A DNA stretch of 64,000 nt from an uncultured Alphaproteobacteria bacterium (GTDB lineage: Bacteria; Pseudomonadota; Alphaproteobacteria; Rs-D84): NCBI GenBank assembly GCA_934272785.1, contig CAKQSE010000005.1:8825-72824 (forward strand). Reading direction: 5' to 3'. Shown in pieces: positions 52,501 to 60,959 of this stretch. The notes below the pieces were generated by a model. It was not told where the DNA came from and did not search any database. It saw only the letters and a program-made list of their open reading frames with translations. The translations under genes and the position numbers were made by a program. The first letter of the stretch is position 1. Every line of letters starts with the position of its first letter.

Positions 52501-55500
52501 GACCAAGGCTGTGGCGTGCAATGCCCAAGTGGCGGCGCGTCATCTGGTGGGGCCACGGCGGCGACTGAATGCTTTGTCGCATGTCCAACACCCGCCACAA
52601 TCAAAAATGGCACACTGAGCAATACGCAAGCACGCCAGAATTGGAACGGCACAGAATATCCTGCGTGTACGTTTACCGCGACATGTGATTCAGGCTATGT
52701 TGCCAAAGACAGTCCGGGAACAAACCCAACATGCATATGGTCTGGTGCTGATTTGTGTCCAACGGGATTCTATTGTCCCGAAGGTGAAGATCCCCAGGCA
52801 TGTCCAGACGGCGGCACCAGTTACAGTGCAGACAAGGAAAACCAGGCGCGCAGCATAACAGACTGTTATAAAATATTTGACCCATACGACGGCTTTAAAA
52901 ACGGTGTTGCGGCGGCCAAATGCTACTATTCTGTTACCTATACAGGATACACAAATTGTGGCATTCACCAGCTTTACAGCTGCGACGCTGGGTATTATTA
53001 CAAAACTGATGGCGCATTTATGTGCGAAGGGACCAGCAATGGGTATTACAGCCCAGACCGCGATACCAACCAAACAAAGTGCCCATTGGTATTGACCGGC
53101 GGCAGTGCGGGCTCAACCCCGAACGCAAAGTCTTATACCGATTGTTACAAGACATGCCAGTTGACCGTTGAAAATTCTGATTCAGTTGCCGCGGCCGCCA
53201 ATACGGTCAACGCGACCAGCGAAGCTGAATACGCGAAATGTTCGTTCAACGTAACGTGTAAACCCGGATACACGGTTGCAAATAACAATAGCGAAAAGCC
53301 AACATGTAATGCCAACAAATACACCATTACACTGGATAAAAATGGCGGTGCGGGTTCTGTTGCGGCCAGTGTTCAGTGCACATTTGACAGTGGCACATGT
53401 CGGTTACCGGCAACAACCGCGTTGACACGGACCGGATATTCTGTGGACACAAAGTGGTGCACAACGGCATCGGGTGGCGCACCCTGCTATGACGGTGGCA
53501 CAATTGTGACGGCGAACATATCAGAAACCGGCGAAGATACAAAACTGTATGCGGTATGGAATGCCAACACGTATACAATCAGCCTGGACGACCAGGGTGC
53601 CCAGACGGCGGCCGCACCACGAACAGTGTATCTGAAATATGCGACTGGCTGGTATTCGAACGCGGGCGCAACGGCGACAGTGACAACGCTGACAACACTG
53701 CCCGTCAAGGCTGGATACACATTTAGTGGATATTACAACACCGAAACCGCCGGCAGTGGCGTTCAGGTTATCGACGCCGCGGGTATATTCATCACGTCGC
53801 CCAGTGCGTTGACCGCCATGGCCGATGATGCAACAATCTATGCACGTTGGACAGCTGGCGAAACAACCTGTCCGGCGGGAACGTATTACACTGGTTTCAG
53901 CACAACGTGCGCGCCATGCGAAGAGAACTTCTATTGTCCGGGTGGCACATTTGGTGTTGATAGCGGCAGCATCGCAGGACGCCATGAATGCCCTGACTCT
54001 GGATTATCACCCGCAAACTCGTCAGAAGTAGCGGCGTGCTACAAGACCGGTCTGACATATACCGCCGACAACGGCAGTGGGACCCAGCGTTGCTTCTATG
54101 ACACGTCTGCGCGCACATACAGTGCAAAGTGCGATACCATCCAGATAACCGCATGTAATGCCGGATATTGGTTGGAAAGCAACAGCGACACTGATTGTAC
54201 CGAGGTTGGCGAGGGTTATTACAGTGCAAGCACAATTCTGACCCGCGACCAGTGTCCGAACGACGGCACAACCGAAACAGATACCGCGGTCAAAATCCAA
54301 GAATGCTATAAAGAAGGTGTGGACTATACCGCCACAAACGGCAGTGGGACACAGCGTTGCTTCTATTCCGACGGAACGGGCAGCGCGGCGGTGTATGCGC
54401 GCGACTGTGATTCCCAGGAAATTACCGCGTGTAACGGTGGTTACTGGCTGGCAGATTCATCAGACATTGACTGTGTAGAGGTGGGGCTGAATAATTATAG
54501 CGAGCCTGGCGACACCAGTCGTCATACGTGTCCGGCGAACGGTCAAACCATCCGCACGACATCCGAAGATATCAAACTGTGTTTCAAGGGTGACCAAGAA
54601 TACACCGGCGAACATGGTCATGGGGTCCGCGTATGCTTCTATTCCAGCGGAACGGGCGATGATGCGATTTATTCTGACAGCTGTGAAAAGCCAAAGATGA
54701 CGTATTGTGATGCAGGATATTATTCCAATGACAAGCAAAATGCGTATGACTGTATCCCAGCCGGGTACGGATATTACAGTGCTGCGGGTAATGTTGATCA
54801 TACCGAATGCCCGAACTATGGCCAGACCGACACACCGCTGAGCGAAGCCATCACCGCATGCTTTGTAACATATAACCCATATGATGGATTTATGCATGGC
54901 GAGGCCGAGGTTCGTTGCGACTGGAAAACGGAAACATCGGCATATGACAGATGTGGCGTTGTATCGGTCAACAGCTGTGACGCAGGTTACTGGTATCAAA
55001 CCCCGCAATCATTCACATGCGAAGGGACCAGCAGTGGCGAATACAGTCCTGCGGGCAGTATCACGGCAACCGAATGTCCAAGTGTGACGACTGGTGGCAT
55101 TGCATACTCGATCGAGCACGCGGCAGAATATTCTGACTGCTATAAACAATGTATCAAAACGGTTGAACACGCCAGCACTGTTGCGGCCAAGGATAACACC
55201 GTCAACGCAATCAGCGCGACAGCGTATGCGGCATGTTCGTTCAACGTGGTATGCGAAACGGGATACACTGTTGCAGATAATAACACCGAAAATCCAACAT
55301 GTAATGCCAACACATATACCATTACATTGGATAAAAACGGTGGCACAGGCACGTTAGATTCCAGCGTTCAGTGCACGTTTGACAGTGGCGAATGCGAATT
55401 GCCGGTGGCCAGCAGTCTGACCAAGCCAGGATACAGCGCAGAAAGCAAATGGTGCGCGACGGCAAATGGCGGTGCGCCATGCTATGCGGCGGGCGAAAAC

Positions 55501-58152
55501 ATCACAGAAAACCTGTCGCCGACGGGAACAGATATGACATTATATCTGGTCTGGACACCACGTGTGTTCACCATGACACTGGACAGCCAGGGCGCACAAA
55601 CCGCGGCACAGCCCAAGACAGTGTATCTGAAATACGCGACCAGATGGGCCAGTGACAGCGCGGCGGCAAATATGATAACAACGCTGACAACATTGCCCGT
55701 CAAGGCCGGATACAACTTTACCGGGTTCTATACTGCGACGACCAGTGGCGTCCAGGTAATTGACAGCAATGGCACGTTTATAACATCAACGGAATCGCTG
55801 ACCGCGGTTACCCAAAATGCAACAATCTATGCACGTTGGTCGGCAGGCACAACCAAGTGCGCGGCGGGCCAGTATTATACCGGACACGACACAACGTGTG
55901 CACCGTGCGAGAGCAACTATTACTGTCCGGGCGGCACGTTCGGCGTTGATAGTGGCAATATCACAGGACGCCATGAATGTCCAGAATCAGGGAAAGCCCC
56001 AGCCGGCGCGGTCAATATTGCACAATGCTATAAAGAACTGTTGCCATATACCGCAACATATGGAACCGGCACCCAGACATGTTATTATGATGAATCTGAA
56101 TCATCATACAGCATTGCATGTGGCGACTGGAAAATGCTGAAATGTAACGCAGGATATTGGTTGCAATCTGAAAGTGCCGACGATTGCGTTGCGGCAGGAT
56201 TCGGATATTACAGCCCGGCAGATGTCCTGACACACACGGCATGTCCAAATGCTGGCCAGACCGAAGTGAACAACGCGACCAAGGTCCAAGATTGCTACAA
56301 AACAGAGTTGCCATACACCGCAACATACGGCAGCGGGACACAACGTTGTTTCTATTCCGACGGCGATGGTGATGCGGCGGTATATGCCCGTGACTGTGAC
56401 ACAAAATTGATAGACAAGTGCCGTGGTGGTTACTATCGCGCACAGCCATCTGACACCGACTGTGTAGAGGTTGGCCTGAACTATTACAGTGTGACTGACG
56501 ATGTTACACGCAGTGCATGTCCGGCCGGCGGTGAAACACGCAAGACCACATCGGATTCTATTGGATTGTGCTTTAGATCCGGCGAACCATATGTGGGCAG
56601 TCATGGCACCGGTGTTCGTGTATGCTTCTGGACACGTGGTTATGACGATGATGCGTTGTATTACAACAGTTGCGAAACACCGACAATGACATATTGCGAC
56701 GCGGGATACTATTCACTGCCGTCGGCAAAACCAGATGACTGTATCGCTGTTGGCAAGAATTATTACAGCATAATTGGTGACACCACCCGGACCGAGTGCG
56801 CGCCTGATGGTGTGACGGATAGTGAAACCAGTAGTCTGGCATCAGATTGCTATATGGCGGGAATGTCATGCGCAATTGAAAACGGCACAGGAACACAAAC
56901 GTGTCACTATAACGAAACCGATAAAACGTATTCGTATGATTGCACAACGTGCGCCGTGACGGCATGTGACGCTGGGTTCAGCCTGGTTGGTAATACCTGC
57001 ACAAAGTGCCCGGCGGACAATGTATGTGCCGATGGCGAACAAAAGACGTGCAGTGACCTGACCGGTGGTGAATTCCCCAAGGCGGATGCCGGCACAACGA
57101 ACAAAGACATGTGCTATAAGGATTGTGCGTTGGCCACCAATGCAACGGCAATGACCGGACGCGACTACTATGGAATTGCAGATACGTGTGCAATATCCCA
57201 GTGTATGGCCGGATACAGTCTGGAAGATGGCATCTGTGTCAAGTGCGCTGATGGTAATTATTGCCAGGAAGATCAACCGGCACGGTCGTGCGCGGCGCTG
57301 GGCGACGGATCATGGAAATATTCCGACAGTGGCGCAACCGGTAGCAGTCAGTGCTATCGCAAATGTGAACCGTATGCGATTGTCGGCGGAACGGCGATTC
57401 CGGTGAACGAAACTGAATACTGGCCCACGGATTGTGAATACAAGGGACGTTCAGACAATGGTAACGAATGCGAAATTGTTGATGGCGTCTGTGTTGAAAC
57501 GGCATGCCGTGGTGACTATGAAATGATTGGCAATCATTGCGAGCCGTGTAACCGTGACCATGCGTTGGAATACGATATGAACAATGGCAACTGTAATGTA
57601 AAATCGTGCGAAATTGGATATCACCCATATGGCCAGTCGTGCGAACAAGACGTTCGCGAGTGCAGCGCGCCAAACGCGATATCGGCACAGCAACGTTGGG
57701 ATAAAACCAAGAAGGCATTTGGCGCGTGCACCGTGATGGAATGCGAATCTGGGTTCCATATTGCGGCAAATGCGTGTGTATCTGATGTCCAACCGTGCAC
57801 CGTTGATAACGGGACCGGCACCAAAGAGTGGAATCACGATACAAACGCGTGGAACGCATGCGTTGCGACATCGTGCAACCCCGGATACACAAATGACCCG
57901 TCGGAAACAAACGATGCAAATGTTGAATGCGGTCGCTGTGCGAATATGTTTGGTGTTGGTGGGGAACGCGCCGCCAGCAGTTATGTCCGCGGATGCGAAA
58001 TTGCATCGTGCATGTACCAGGGTGAAATCTATAACCTGGAAGACAACGAGTGCAAGCCAATCTGTACCGAGGATTCAGACGACACCGGGTCCAGACGGCG
58101 TGTTGGCAACAAGTGCGTCAGCACATGTAACGCTGGATACACCGCATGGTAA
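49585..58152 (+). CDS. Giant secreted cysteine-rich repeat protein with InlB-type B-repeats
   Basis: 2855 residues. ATG 49585 follows AGAGAGGAAG and begins a signal peptide (LRFFVYFGVVFFANAAFAGG). The body alternates cysteine-rich knots resembling ephrin-receptor/EGF-like modules (CPAGSYCPG, CDAGYY, SDCYKxC) with Listeria-Bacteroides (InlB/Flg_new) repeats of pattern YTITLDKNGG...LYAVW, at about residues 545-630, 845-940, 1240-1320, 1325-1415 and second copies at 1905-2080. A 665-residue block is tandemly duplicated (see separate entry). The C-terminus ends ...CNAGYTAW without LPXTG, autotransporter barrel or membrane helix. Such repeats are typical of adhesins; a surface or host-contact role is inferred. 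It stands alone between terminators. Confidence 0.9.
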   Translation: MGKLRSFLRFFVYFGVVFFANAAFAGGYTCPTYRQYTSCAQNYYMSGGAQVGNSCVACPSGTGWQSTTTANNTSAGCACPTNYWNKTTHGATVVQGQECSISTVTCAVGTYLKAGETSCTQCPAGSYCPGNTYTVSTVDQGRSICPTAYPNSDTGKSAITDCYSNQKLRAWGGLQLKCTTPDGCSTATCKRCVNDPCPYVAYSNTDGKADGVIKSGCATNNASCKQSVGSVTASANYYVNGTACYSCPSDYPKSDDGNTGGQTACYATCTRQCTKPQCPSNATCIWATTSTSGIQYVGGTCNAAESTCGFTFTCEYGYQKTADGTQCEPITTTITYKPGAGATSNTAESNRHQNVTYGQLFTPRNVSKSDLDFVKPGFKFNRWSGSYPDPSRAYTYINDTPIEVDALWNACDADVQSYGQCGCASDQYPNGDGCSDCVISCGDVSSIYKLGSYNMCTGEDDSKCYRNCTTDDVTNSVTVTGTEYNGGDYTCEPTQCKTGYYIYEGMCEKCPTNAYCDGSKDYVCNNGYTLDNGQCVANKYTVTFDPNGGTLASATTLTVTYNSKLSTLSSAYIPTHTDPTQHFSGYYDAKTGGTQYYDKSGNPTKAMWDKASNATLYARWGQTLVYCENVGAGKYYDGGAAQICPEGYYCPGEGDAYEGAEGCKIECSTLGSEYSYSDAGATSPSDCYKPCETTCSGENTDACAFPMVTKDCTYNSDASVAGKQYYNTSTCAVTNSADALCPLSSFTCATRYYHTGVGCDLCTSLADGSFTLSVNRNAGGAGACYKPCTRACDQQSCPNNASCTHGSTVKNGGYYYYNPDVCTAPYSSCEITINCFDNYTLNSETAQCDPNTYTVTLNDGDGTGGNGAIYEKYATGWFSDSGTTNAIAKATVPTRDGWTFLGYYTEQSGGSKIISESGALPASTTFTANATLYAHWSQNAFNCQAGKYYNGSEFVTCPAGMYCDGSGTVPVNDQGCGVQCPSGGASSGGATAATECFVACPTPATIKNGTLSNTQARQNWNGTEYPACTFTATCDSGYVAKDSPGTNPTCIWSGADLCPTGFYCPEGEDPQACPDGGTSYSADKENQARSITDCYKIFDPYDGFKNGVAAAKCYYSVTYTGYTNCGIHQLYSCDAGYYYKTDGAFMCEGTSNGYYSPDRDTNQTKCPLVLTGGSAGSTPNAKSYTDCYKTCQLTVENSDSVAAAANTVNATSEAEYAKCSFNVTCKPGYTVANNNSEKPTCNANKYTITLDKNGGAGSVAASVQCTFDSGTCRLPATTALTRTGYSVDTKWCTTASGGAPCYDGGTIVTANISETGEDTKLYAVWNANTYTISLDDQGAQTAAAPRTVYLKYATGWYSNAGATATVTTLTTLPVKAGYTFSGYYNTETAGSGVQVIDAAGIFITSPSALTAMADDATIYARWTAGETTCPAGTYYTGFSTTCAPCEENFYCPGGTFGVDSGSIAGRHECPDSGLSPANSSEVAACYKTGLTYTADNGSGTQRCFYDTSARTYSAKCDTIQITACNAGYWLESNSDTDCTEVGEGYYSASTILTRDQCPNDGTTETDTAVKIQECYKEGVDYTATNGSGTQRCFYSDGTGSAAVYARDCDSQEITACNGGYWLADSSDIDCVEVGLNNYSEPGDTSRHTCPANGQTIRTTSEDIKLCFKGDQEYTGEHGHGVRVCFYSSGTGDDAIYSDSCEKPKMTYCDAGYYSNDKQNAYDCIPAGYGYYSAAGNVDHTECPNYGQTDTPLSEAITACFVTYNPYDGFMHGEAEVRCDWKTETSAYDRCGVVSVNSCDAGYWYQTPQSFTCEGTSSGEYSPAGSITATECPSVTTGGIAYSIEHAAEYSDCYKQCIKTVEHASTVAAKDNTVNAISATAYAACSFNVVCETGYTVADNNTENPTCNANTYTITLDKNGGTGTLDSSVQCTFDSGECELPVASSLTKPGYSAESKWCATANGGAPCYAAGENITENLSPTGTDMTLYLVWTPRVFTMTLDSQGAQTAAQPKTVYLKYATRWASDSAAANMITTLTTLPVKAGYNFTGFYTATTSGVQVIDSNGTFITSTESLTAVTQNATIYARWSAGTTKCAAGQYYTGHDTTCAPCESNYYCPGGTFGVDSGNITGRHECPESGKAPAGAVNIAQCYKELLPYTATYGTGTQTCYYDESESSYSIACGDWKMLKCNAGYWLQSESADDCVAAGFGYYSPADVLTHTACPNAGQTEVNNATKVQDCYKTELPYTATYGSGTQRCFYSDGDGDAAVYARDCDTKLIDKCRGGYYRAQPSDTDCVEVGLNYYSVTDDVTRSACPAGGETRKTTSDSIGLCFRSGEPYVGSHGTGVRVCFWTRGYDDDALYYNSCETPTMTYCDAGYYSLPSAKPDDCIAVGKNYYSIIGDTTRTECAPDGVTDSETSSLASDCYMAGMSCAIENGTGTQTCHYNETDKTYSYDCTTCAVTACDAGFSLVGNTCTKCPADNVCADGEQKTCSDLTGGEFPKADAGTTNKDMCYKDCALATNATAMTGRDYYGIADTCAISQCMAGYSLEDGICVKCADGNYCQEDQPARSCAALGDGSWKYSDSGATGSSQCYRKCEPYAIVGGTAIPVNETEYWPTDCEYKGRSDNGNECEIVDGVCVETACRGDYEMIGNHCEPCNRDHALEYDMNNGNCNVKSCEIGYHPYGQSCEQDVRECSAPNAISAQQRWDKTKKAFGACTVMECESGFHIAANACVSDVQPCTVDNGTGTKEWNHDTNAWNACVATSCNPGYTNDPSETNDANVECGRCANMFGVGGERAASSYVRGCEIASCMYQGEIYNLEDNECKPICTEDSDDTGSRRRVGNKCVSTCNAGYTAW
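52879..56868 (+). repeat. Tandem duplication, two units of 1995 bases, inside the giant gene
   Basis: The two units begin at DPYDGFKNG (52879) and NPYDGFMHG (54874), exactly 665 codons apart, and stay in register through CNANKYTITLDKNGG/CNANTYTITLDKNGG, TVYLKYATGW/TVYLKYATRW, GGTFGVDSG and GSGTQRCFYSDG/GSGTQRCFYSDG. Divergence shows it is not recent. Confidence 0.85.
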
Positions 58153-58155
58153 TAA

Positions 58156-58187
58156 AATTCCGCCCCCACGGGCGGAATTATTTTTAA
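58156..58187 (+). terminator. Terminator of the giant gene
   Basis: AAATTCCGCCC-ccac-GGGCGGAATT followed by ATTTTTAAT. Confidence 0.85.
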
Positions 58188-58190
58188 TAA

Positions 58191-58219
58191 TGGATTTTCA
58201 CGGTCGCACGATATAGAAT
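58191..58219 (+). promoter_or_regulatory. Possible promoter of the BaiN-type gene (leaderless type)
   Basis: TAGAAT ends 7 bases before ATG 58227; the -35 (TGGATT, 17 bases upstream) is weak. Confidence 0.3.
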
Positions 58220-58226
58220 ACAAAAC

Positions 58227-59387
58227 ATGCAAAAATATGACGTTATCATTATTGGTGGTGGTGCGGCGGGACTGACCGCAGCGCGGTGTGCGGTGGCGCG
58301 TGGTCGGCGGACATTGGTTCTGGATATGGGTGCTGCCCCCGCACGCAAGGTTGCCGCATCGGGCGGTGGGCGTTGCAATTTCACAAACGATGCCGCCGCG
58401 CGTAATCGATACTTTGGTGAAAATCCGGATTTTGTCCGTGGCGCATTGTCGCGCGTAACGCCCACCGATGTGCTGGGCTGGGCGCGCAGGCACAACATAA
58501 AGTGGACCGAAAAAACACCCGGACAATATTTCTGTGCAACGGGTGCCGACGACATTGTGCGCGCATTGATGGCGGACGCGCGCGGCGGCCATATTATGCA
58601 AAACACGACCGTGTACGATGTGACATTTTCCCATGGGCATTTTACCGTAACGACCAATCGCGCCACGTTTCAATCGGACGTGGTAATTGTTGCAACGGGC
58701 GGTGTTACATTTCCCACGCTTTTGACATCGGACGTTGGGTATAAAATTGCAAAATCATTTGGTCATCGAATTGTTCCAATTCGCCCCGCCCTGTGTGCGA
58801 TAACGACGGGTGCGTTTTCGTCCGAACTGGCGGGGATATCAATGCCGGTTGATGTGTCTGTGGCGGGCGAACATTTTTCTGATTCATTGTTATTCACACA
58901 CAGTGGTGTCGGTGGTCCGGCGATATATCGCGCAACCGTGCGTAATAATGATGGCGATATAATTATCAACCTGATGCCGGGCATAGATGCGTTTGAATTA
59001 TTGCGCACGGCGCGACGCACCATGGGACGTAAATCTGTGCCGGCAATATTATCAGAACATATGCCTGCGCGTGTTGCGCGATGGATTGCAGGCGCGATAA
59101 TCGACAAAAACATTGCCGATTTGCGCGACGTCACACTGCGCCAGATTGCAGACCACATAAATAGAAACGTAATTCCACGCGGCACGTATAAATATCACGG
59201 CACCCCCAGTGCCGAGGTTACCCGTGGTGGCGTTGCGACCGACGCCGTGTCATCAAAGACGATGGAATCAAAATTGCAACCCGGTCTGTTCTTTGCAGGC
59301 GAGGTATTAGATATCGCGGGCGATCTGGGCGGATTTAATCTGCATTGGGCGTGGGCCAGTGGCACCGTCGCCGGACAAAACGCATAA
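58227..59387 (+). CDS. BaiN/HI0933-family FAD-dependent oxidoreductase
   Basis: 386 residues. N-terminal FAD Rossmann motif YDVIIIGGGAAGLTAARCA, the family signature ASGGGRCNFTN, VVIVATGGVTFPTLLTSDVGYKIA in the middle, and the C-terminal second dinucleotide motif GLFFAGEVLDIAGDLGGFN. Members are flavoproteins with poorly known substrates; BaiN acts in bile-acid dehydroxylation but most homologues are uncharacterised. No Shine-Dalgarno sequence is visible. Confidence 0.9.
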   Translation: MQKYDVIIIGGGAAGLTAARCAVARGRRTLVLDMGAAPARKVAASGGGRCNFTNDAAARNRYFGENPDFVRGALSRVTPTDVLGWARRHNIKWTEKTPGQYFCATGADDIVRALMADARGGHIMQNTTVYDVTFSHGHFTVTTNRATFQSDVVIVATGGVTFPTLLTSDVGYKIAKSFGHRIVPIRPALCAITTGAFSSELAGISMPVDVSVAGEHFSDSLLFTHSGVGGPAIYRATVRNNDGDIIINLMPGIDAFELLRTARRTMGRKSVPAILSEHMPARVARWIAGAIIDKNIADLRDVTLRQIADHINRNVIPRGTYKYHGTPSAEVTRGGVATDAVSSKTMESKLQPGLFFAGEVLDIAGDLGGFNLHWAWASGTVAGQNA

Positions 59388-59440
59388 ATATAACGGAAAA
59401 CAAACCTATGCCATTTGGGGCATAATTCACATATCATTTC

Positions 59441-59460
59441 ATGTGAAATATTTTTCACAT
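59441..59460. promoter_or_regulatory. Candidate operator, 8-base inverted repeat
   Basis: ATGTGAAA-TATT-TTTCACAT, a perfect inverted repeat ending 15 bases before the hydrolase start. The gap between TGTGA and TCACA is 8 bases, not the 6 of a CRP site. Confidence 0.4.
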
Positions 59461-59475
59461 ATGGGATGGTATATT

Positions 59476-60372
59476 ATGAAAACAGCCGAATTTATTGCAT
59501 CTGATGGAACGCGATTGTATTGCACGTTGTGGGACACGGTGCGTCGCCCAATTGGCGTTGTTCAAATTGTTCACGGCATGGACGAACACGTATCACGTTA
59601 TGACCGATTTGCCAGATACCTGAATCAAAATGGATACATCGTATTTGGTGATGACCATCGCGGTCACGGGCGCACCGCCGGCAGTCCGGACAAAATCGGC
59701 AAGACTGACGGTGTTCCAGATATGTTTATGTCAATTGTGTCTGATGAATATGAAATATTAAAATACTTGTGCAAAAAATATGATTTACCTATATTTTTGT
59801 TCGGCCACAGTTATGGCAGTTTTATAACCCAGCGTTTAATGCAAAAAACAGATTTGTGTGCAGCGGGCGTGTGTTTGTCTGGCACTGCAAAATATCCACG
59901 TGGTGTATTGACTTTTGCCCGTGACATTGCATGGTTGGGCCAGAAATTATTCGGCCTCGACGCCCCTGCCCGATTGATAGAAGCCACCCTGCCAATCCGC
60001 GGCCGACATGCCGATAAATATTTAACACGTGACGCGCACCAGGCGGCCCTGCGCGACGCCGACCCAATGCGCGCAAAATATTTTTCATATGGATTTTATT
60101 ATTCGCTGTTCAAGAACCTTTTGCAATTGACGTATGATGTTAAACGTAATATGCCCCTGTTGATTATCAGCGGCAGTCGCGATATCGTCAGCATGAACAG
60201 TCGCCTGGCCACCGCGCTGTATCGCACATACCACGCAAATGATATGAATAATCTGACGATTATCATTTACCCAGACGCACGACACGAATTATTGATGGAC
60301 ACAAATTATGCTGATGTTCAACGAGATGTTTTGGACTTCTTTAATTCAATCGTCGTTGCCATCAACCGATGA
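59476..60372 (+). CDS. Monoacylglycerol-lipase-like alpha/beta hydrolase
   Basis: 298 residues of the Hydrolase_4/MGLL group: the oxyanion segment IVHGMDEHVSRYDRFARYL, GDDHRGHGRTAG, the nucleophile elbow FGHSYGSF (Ser about 115), the acid in ISGSRDIVS and the His in DARHELLMD. It is likely a cytosolic lipase or esterase. ATG 59476 fits the family start and the inverted repeat ends 15 bases upstream of it; the frame upstream covers the preceding gene. Its 3' end overlaps the convergent ybaK-like gene by 27 bases. Confidence 0.88.
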   Translation: MKTAEFIASDGTRLYCTLWDTVRRPIGVVQIVHGMDEHVSRYDRFARYLNQNGYIVFGDDHRGHGRTAGSPDKIGKTDGVPDMFMSIVSDEYEILKYLCKKYDLPIFLFGHSYGSFITQRLMQKTDLCAAGVCLSGTAKYPRGVLTFARDIAWLGQKLFGLDAPARLIEATLPIRGRHADKYLTRDAHQAALRDADPMRAKYFSYGFYYSLFKNLLQLTYDVKRNMPLLIISGSRDIVSMNSRLATALYRTYHANDMNNLTIIIYPDARHELLMDTNYADVQRDVLDFFNSIVVAINR

Positions 60373-60849
60373 TACACAAATATCTGCAAAGCGCAACGGG
60401 ATTATTCGCGCAACATCAGACGGTGCGACATCAACCTGGTATCCGATTTTGCCCGCACTGAATATGATTGTGGGAAACGTCTGGGCCGACACGTCGGCAA
60501 CCGTTTGAAATTGTTTTTTCATGCCAATCGGACTGCACCCGCCATGAACATAGCCGGTCAGCCCCAACAATTCACGCTGGGGCAACATTGATACAGACTT
60601 TTCCCCGACGGCCGTCGCCGCCTTTTTCAGGTCCAATGCGCCGCACACCGGCAACATAAAAACATAGTATTTATTTGAACGCGCAACTGTCACCAGTGTC
60701 TTGAACACCTGGCGCGGATTTTGATGCAATGCCGCTGCGACATCCACCCCAGACAATGCTGGCGTGTCGGCATACGAATAATGCCGATATGGAACGTGCG
60801 CCGCGTCCAGTATGCGCATCACGTTTGTTTTAAATTCATTTGGTTTCAT
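60346..60849 (-). CDS. ybaK: YbaK/EbsC-type Cys-tRNA(Pro) deacylase
   Basis: Hydrolyses cysteine mischarged onto tRNA-Pro. The 167 residues have NVMRILDAAHVPYRHYSY, the QVFKTLV lysine segment, VFMLPVCGALDLKKAATAVG and LTGYVHGGCSPIGMKK, the YbaK hallmark. I use ATG 60849 (MKPNEFKTN) rather than the longer frame. A TTGACA (minus strand, near 60885) is upstream but has no well-placed -10. Confidence 0.9.
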   Translation of the reverse strand: MKPNEFKTNVMRILDAAHVPYRHYSYADTPALSGVDVAAALHQNPRQVFKTLVTVARSNKYYVFMLPVCGALDLKKAATAVGEKSVSMLPQRELLGLTGYVHGGCSPIGMKKQFQTVADVSAQTFPTIIFSAGKIGYQVDVAPSDVARIIPLRFADICVSSVDGNDD

Positions 60850-60909
60850 AACGGGTACATTGTGACGCGCACGTGGGATAATTGTCAAATCTTTTATGTT
60901 TGACTTGGC

Positions 60910-60938
60910 TTGCAAATTTATGCCAATATTCATATATC
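60910..60938 (+). promoter_or_regulatory. Promoter of the mlaE-mlaF-mlaD operon
   Basis: TTGCAA, 17 bases, TATATC; a short leader contains CCAGGAA. Confidence 0.6.
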
Positions 60939-60959
60939 AGATACCAGGAATGTAGTTTG

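Noticed and set aside
57239..58060. 273-codon minus-strand open frame opposite the giant gene
   Set aside because: Mirror of repetitive cysteine-rich coding sequence; no promoter, site or recognisable domain.
59441..59460. CRP site
   Set aside because: TGTGA and TCACA are 8 bases apart rather than 6.
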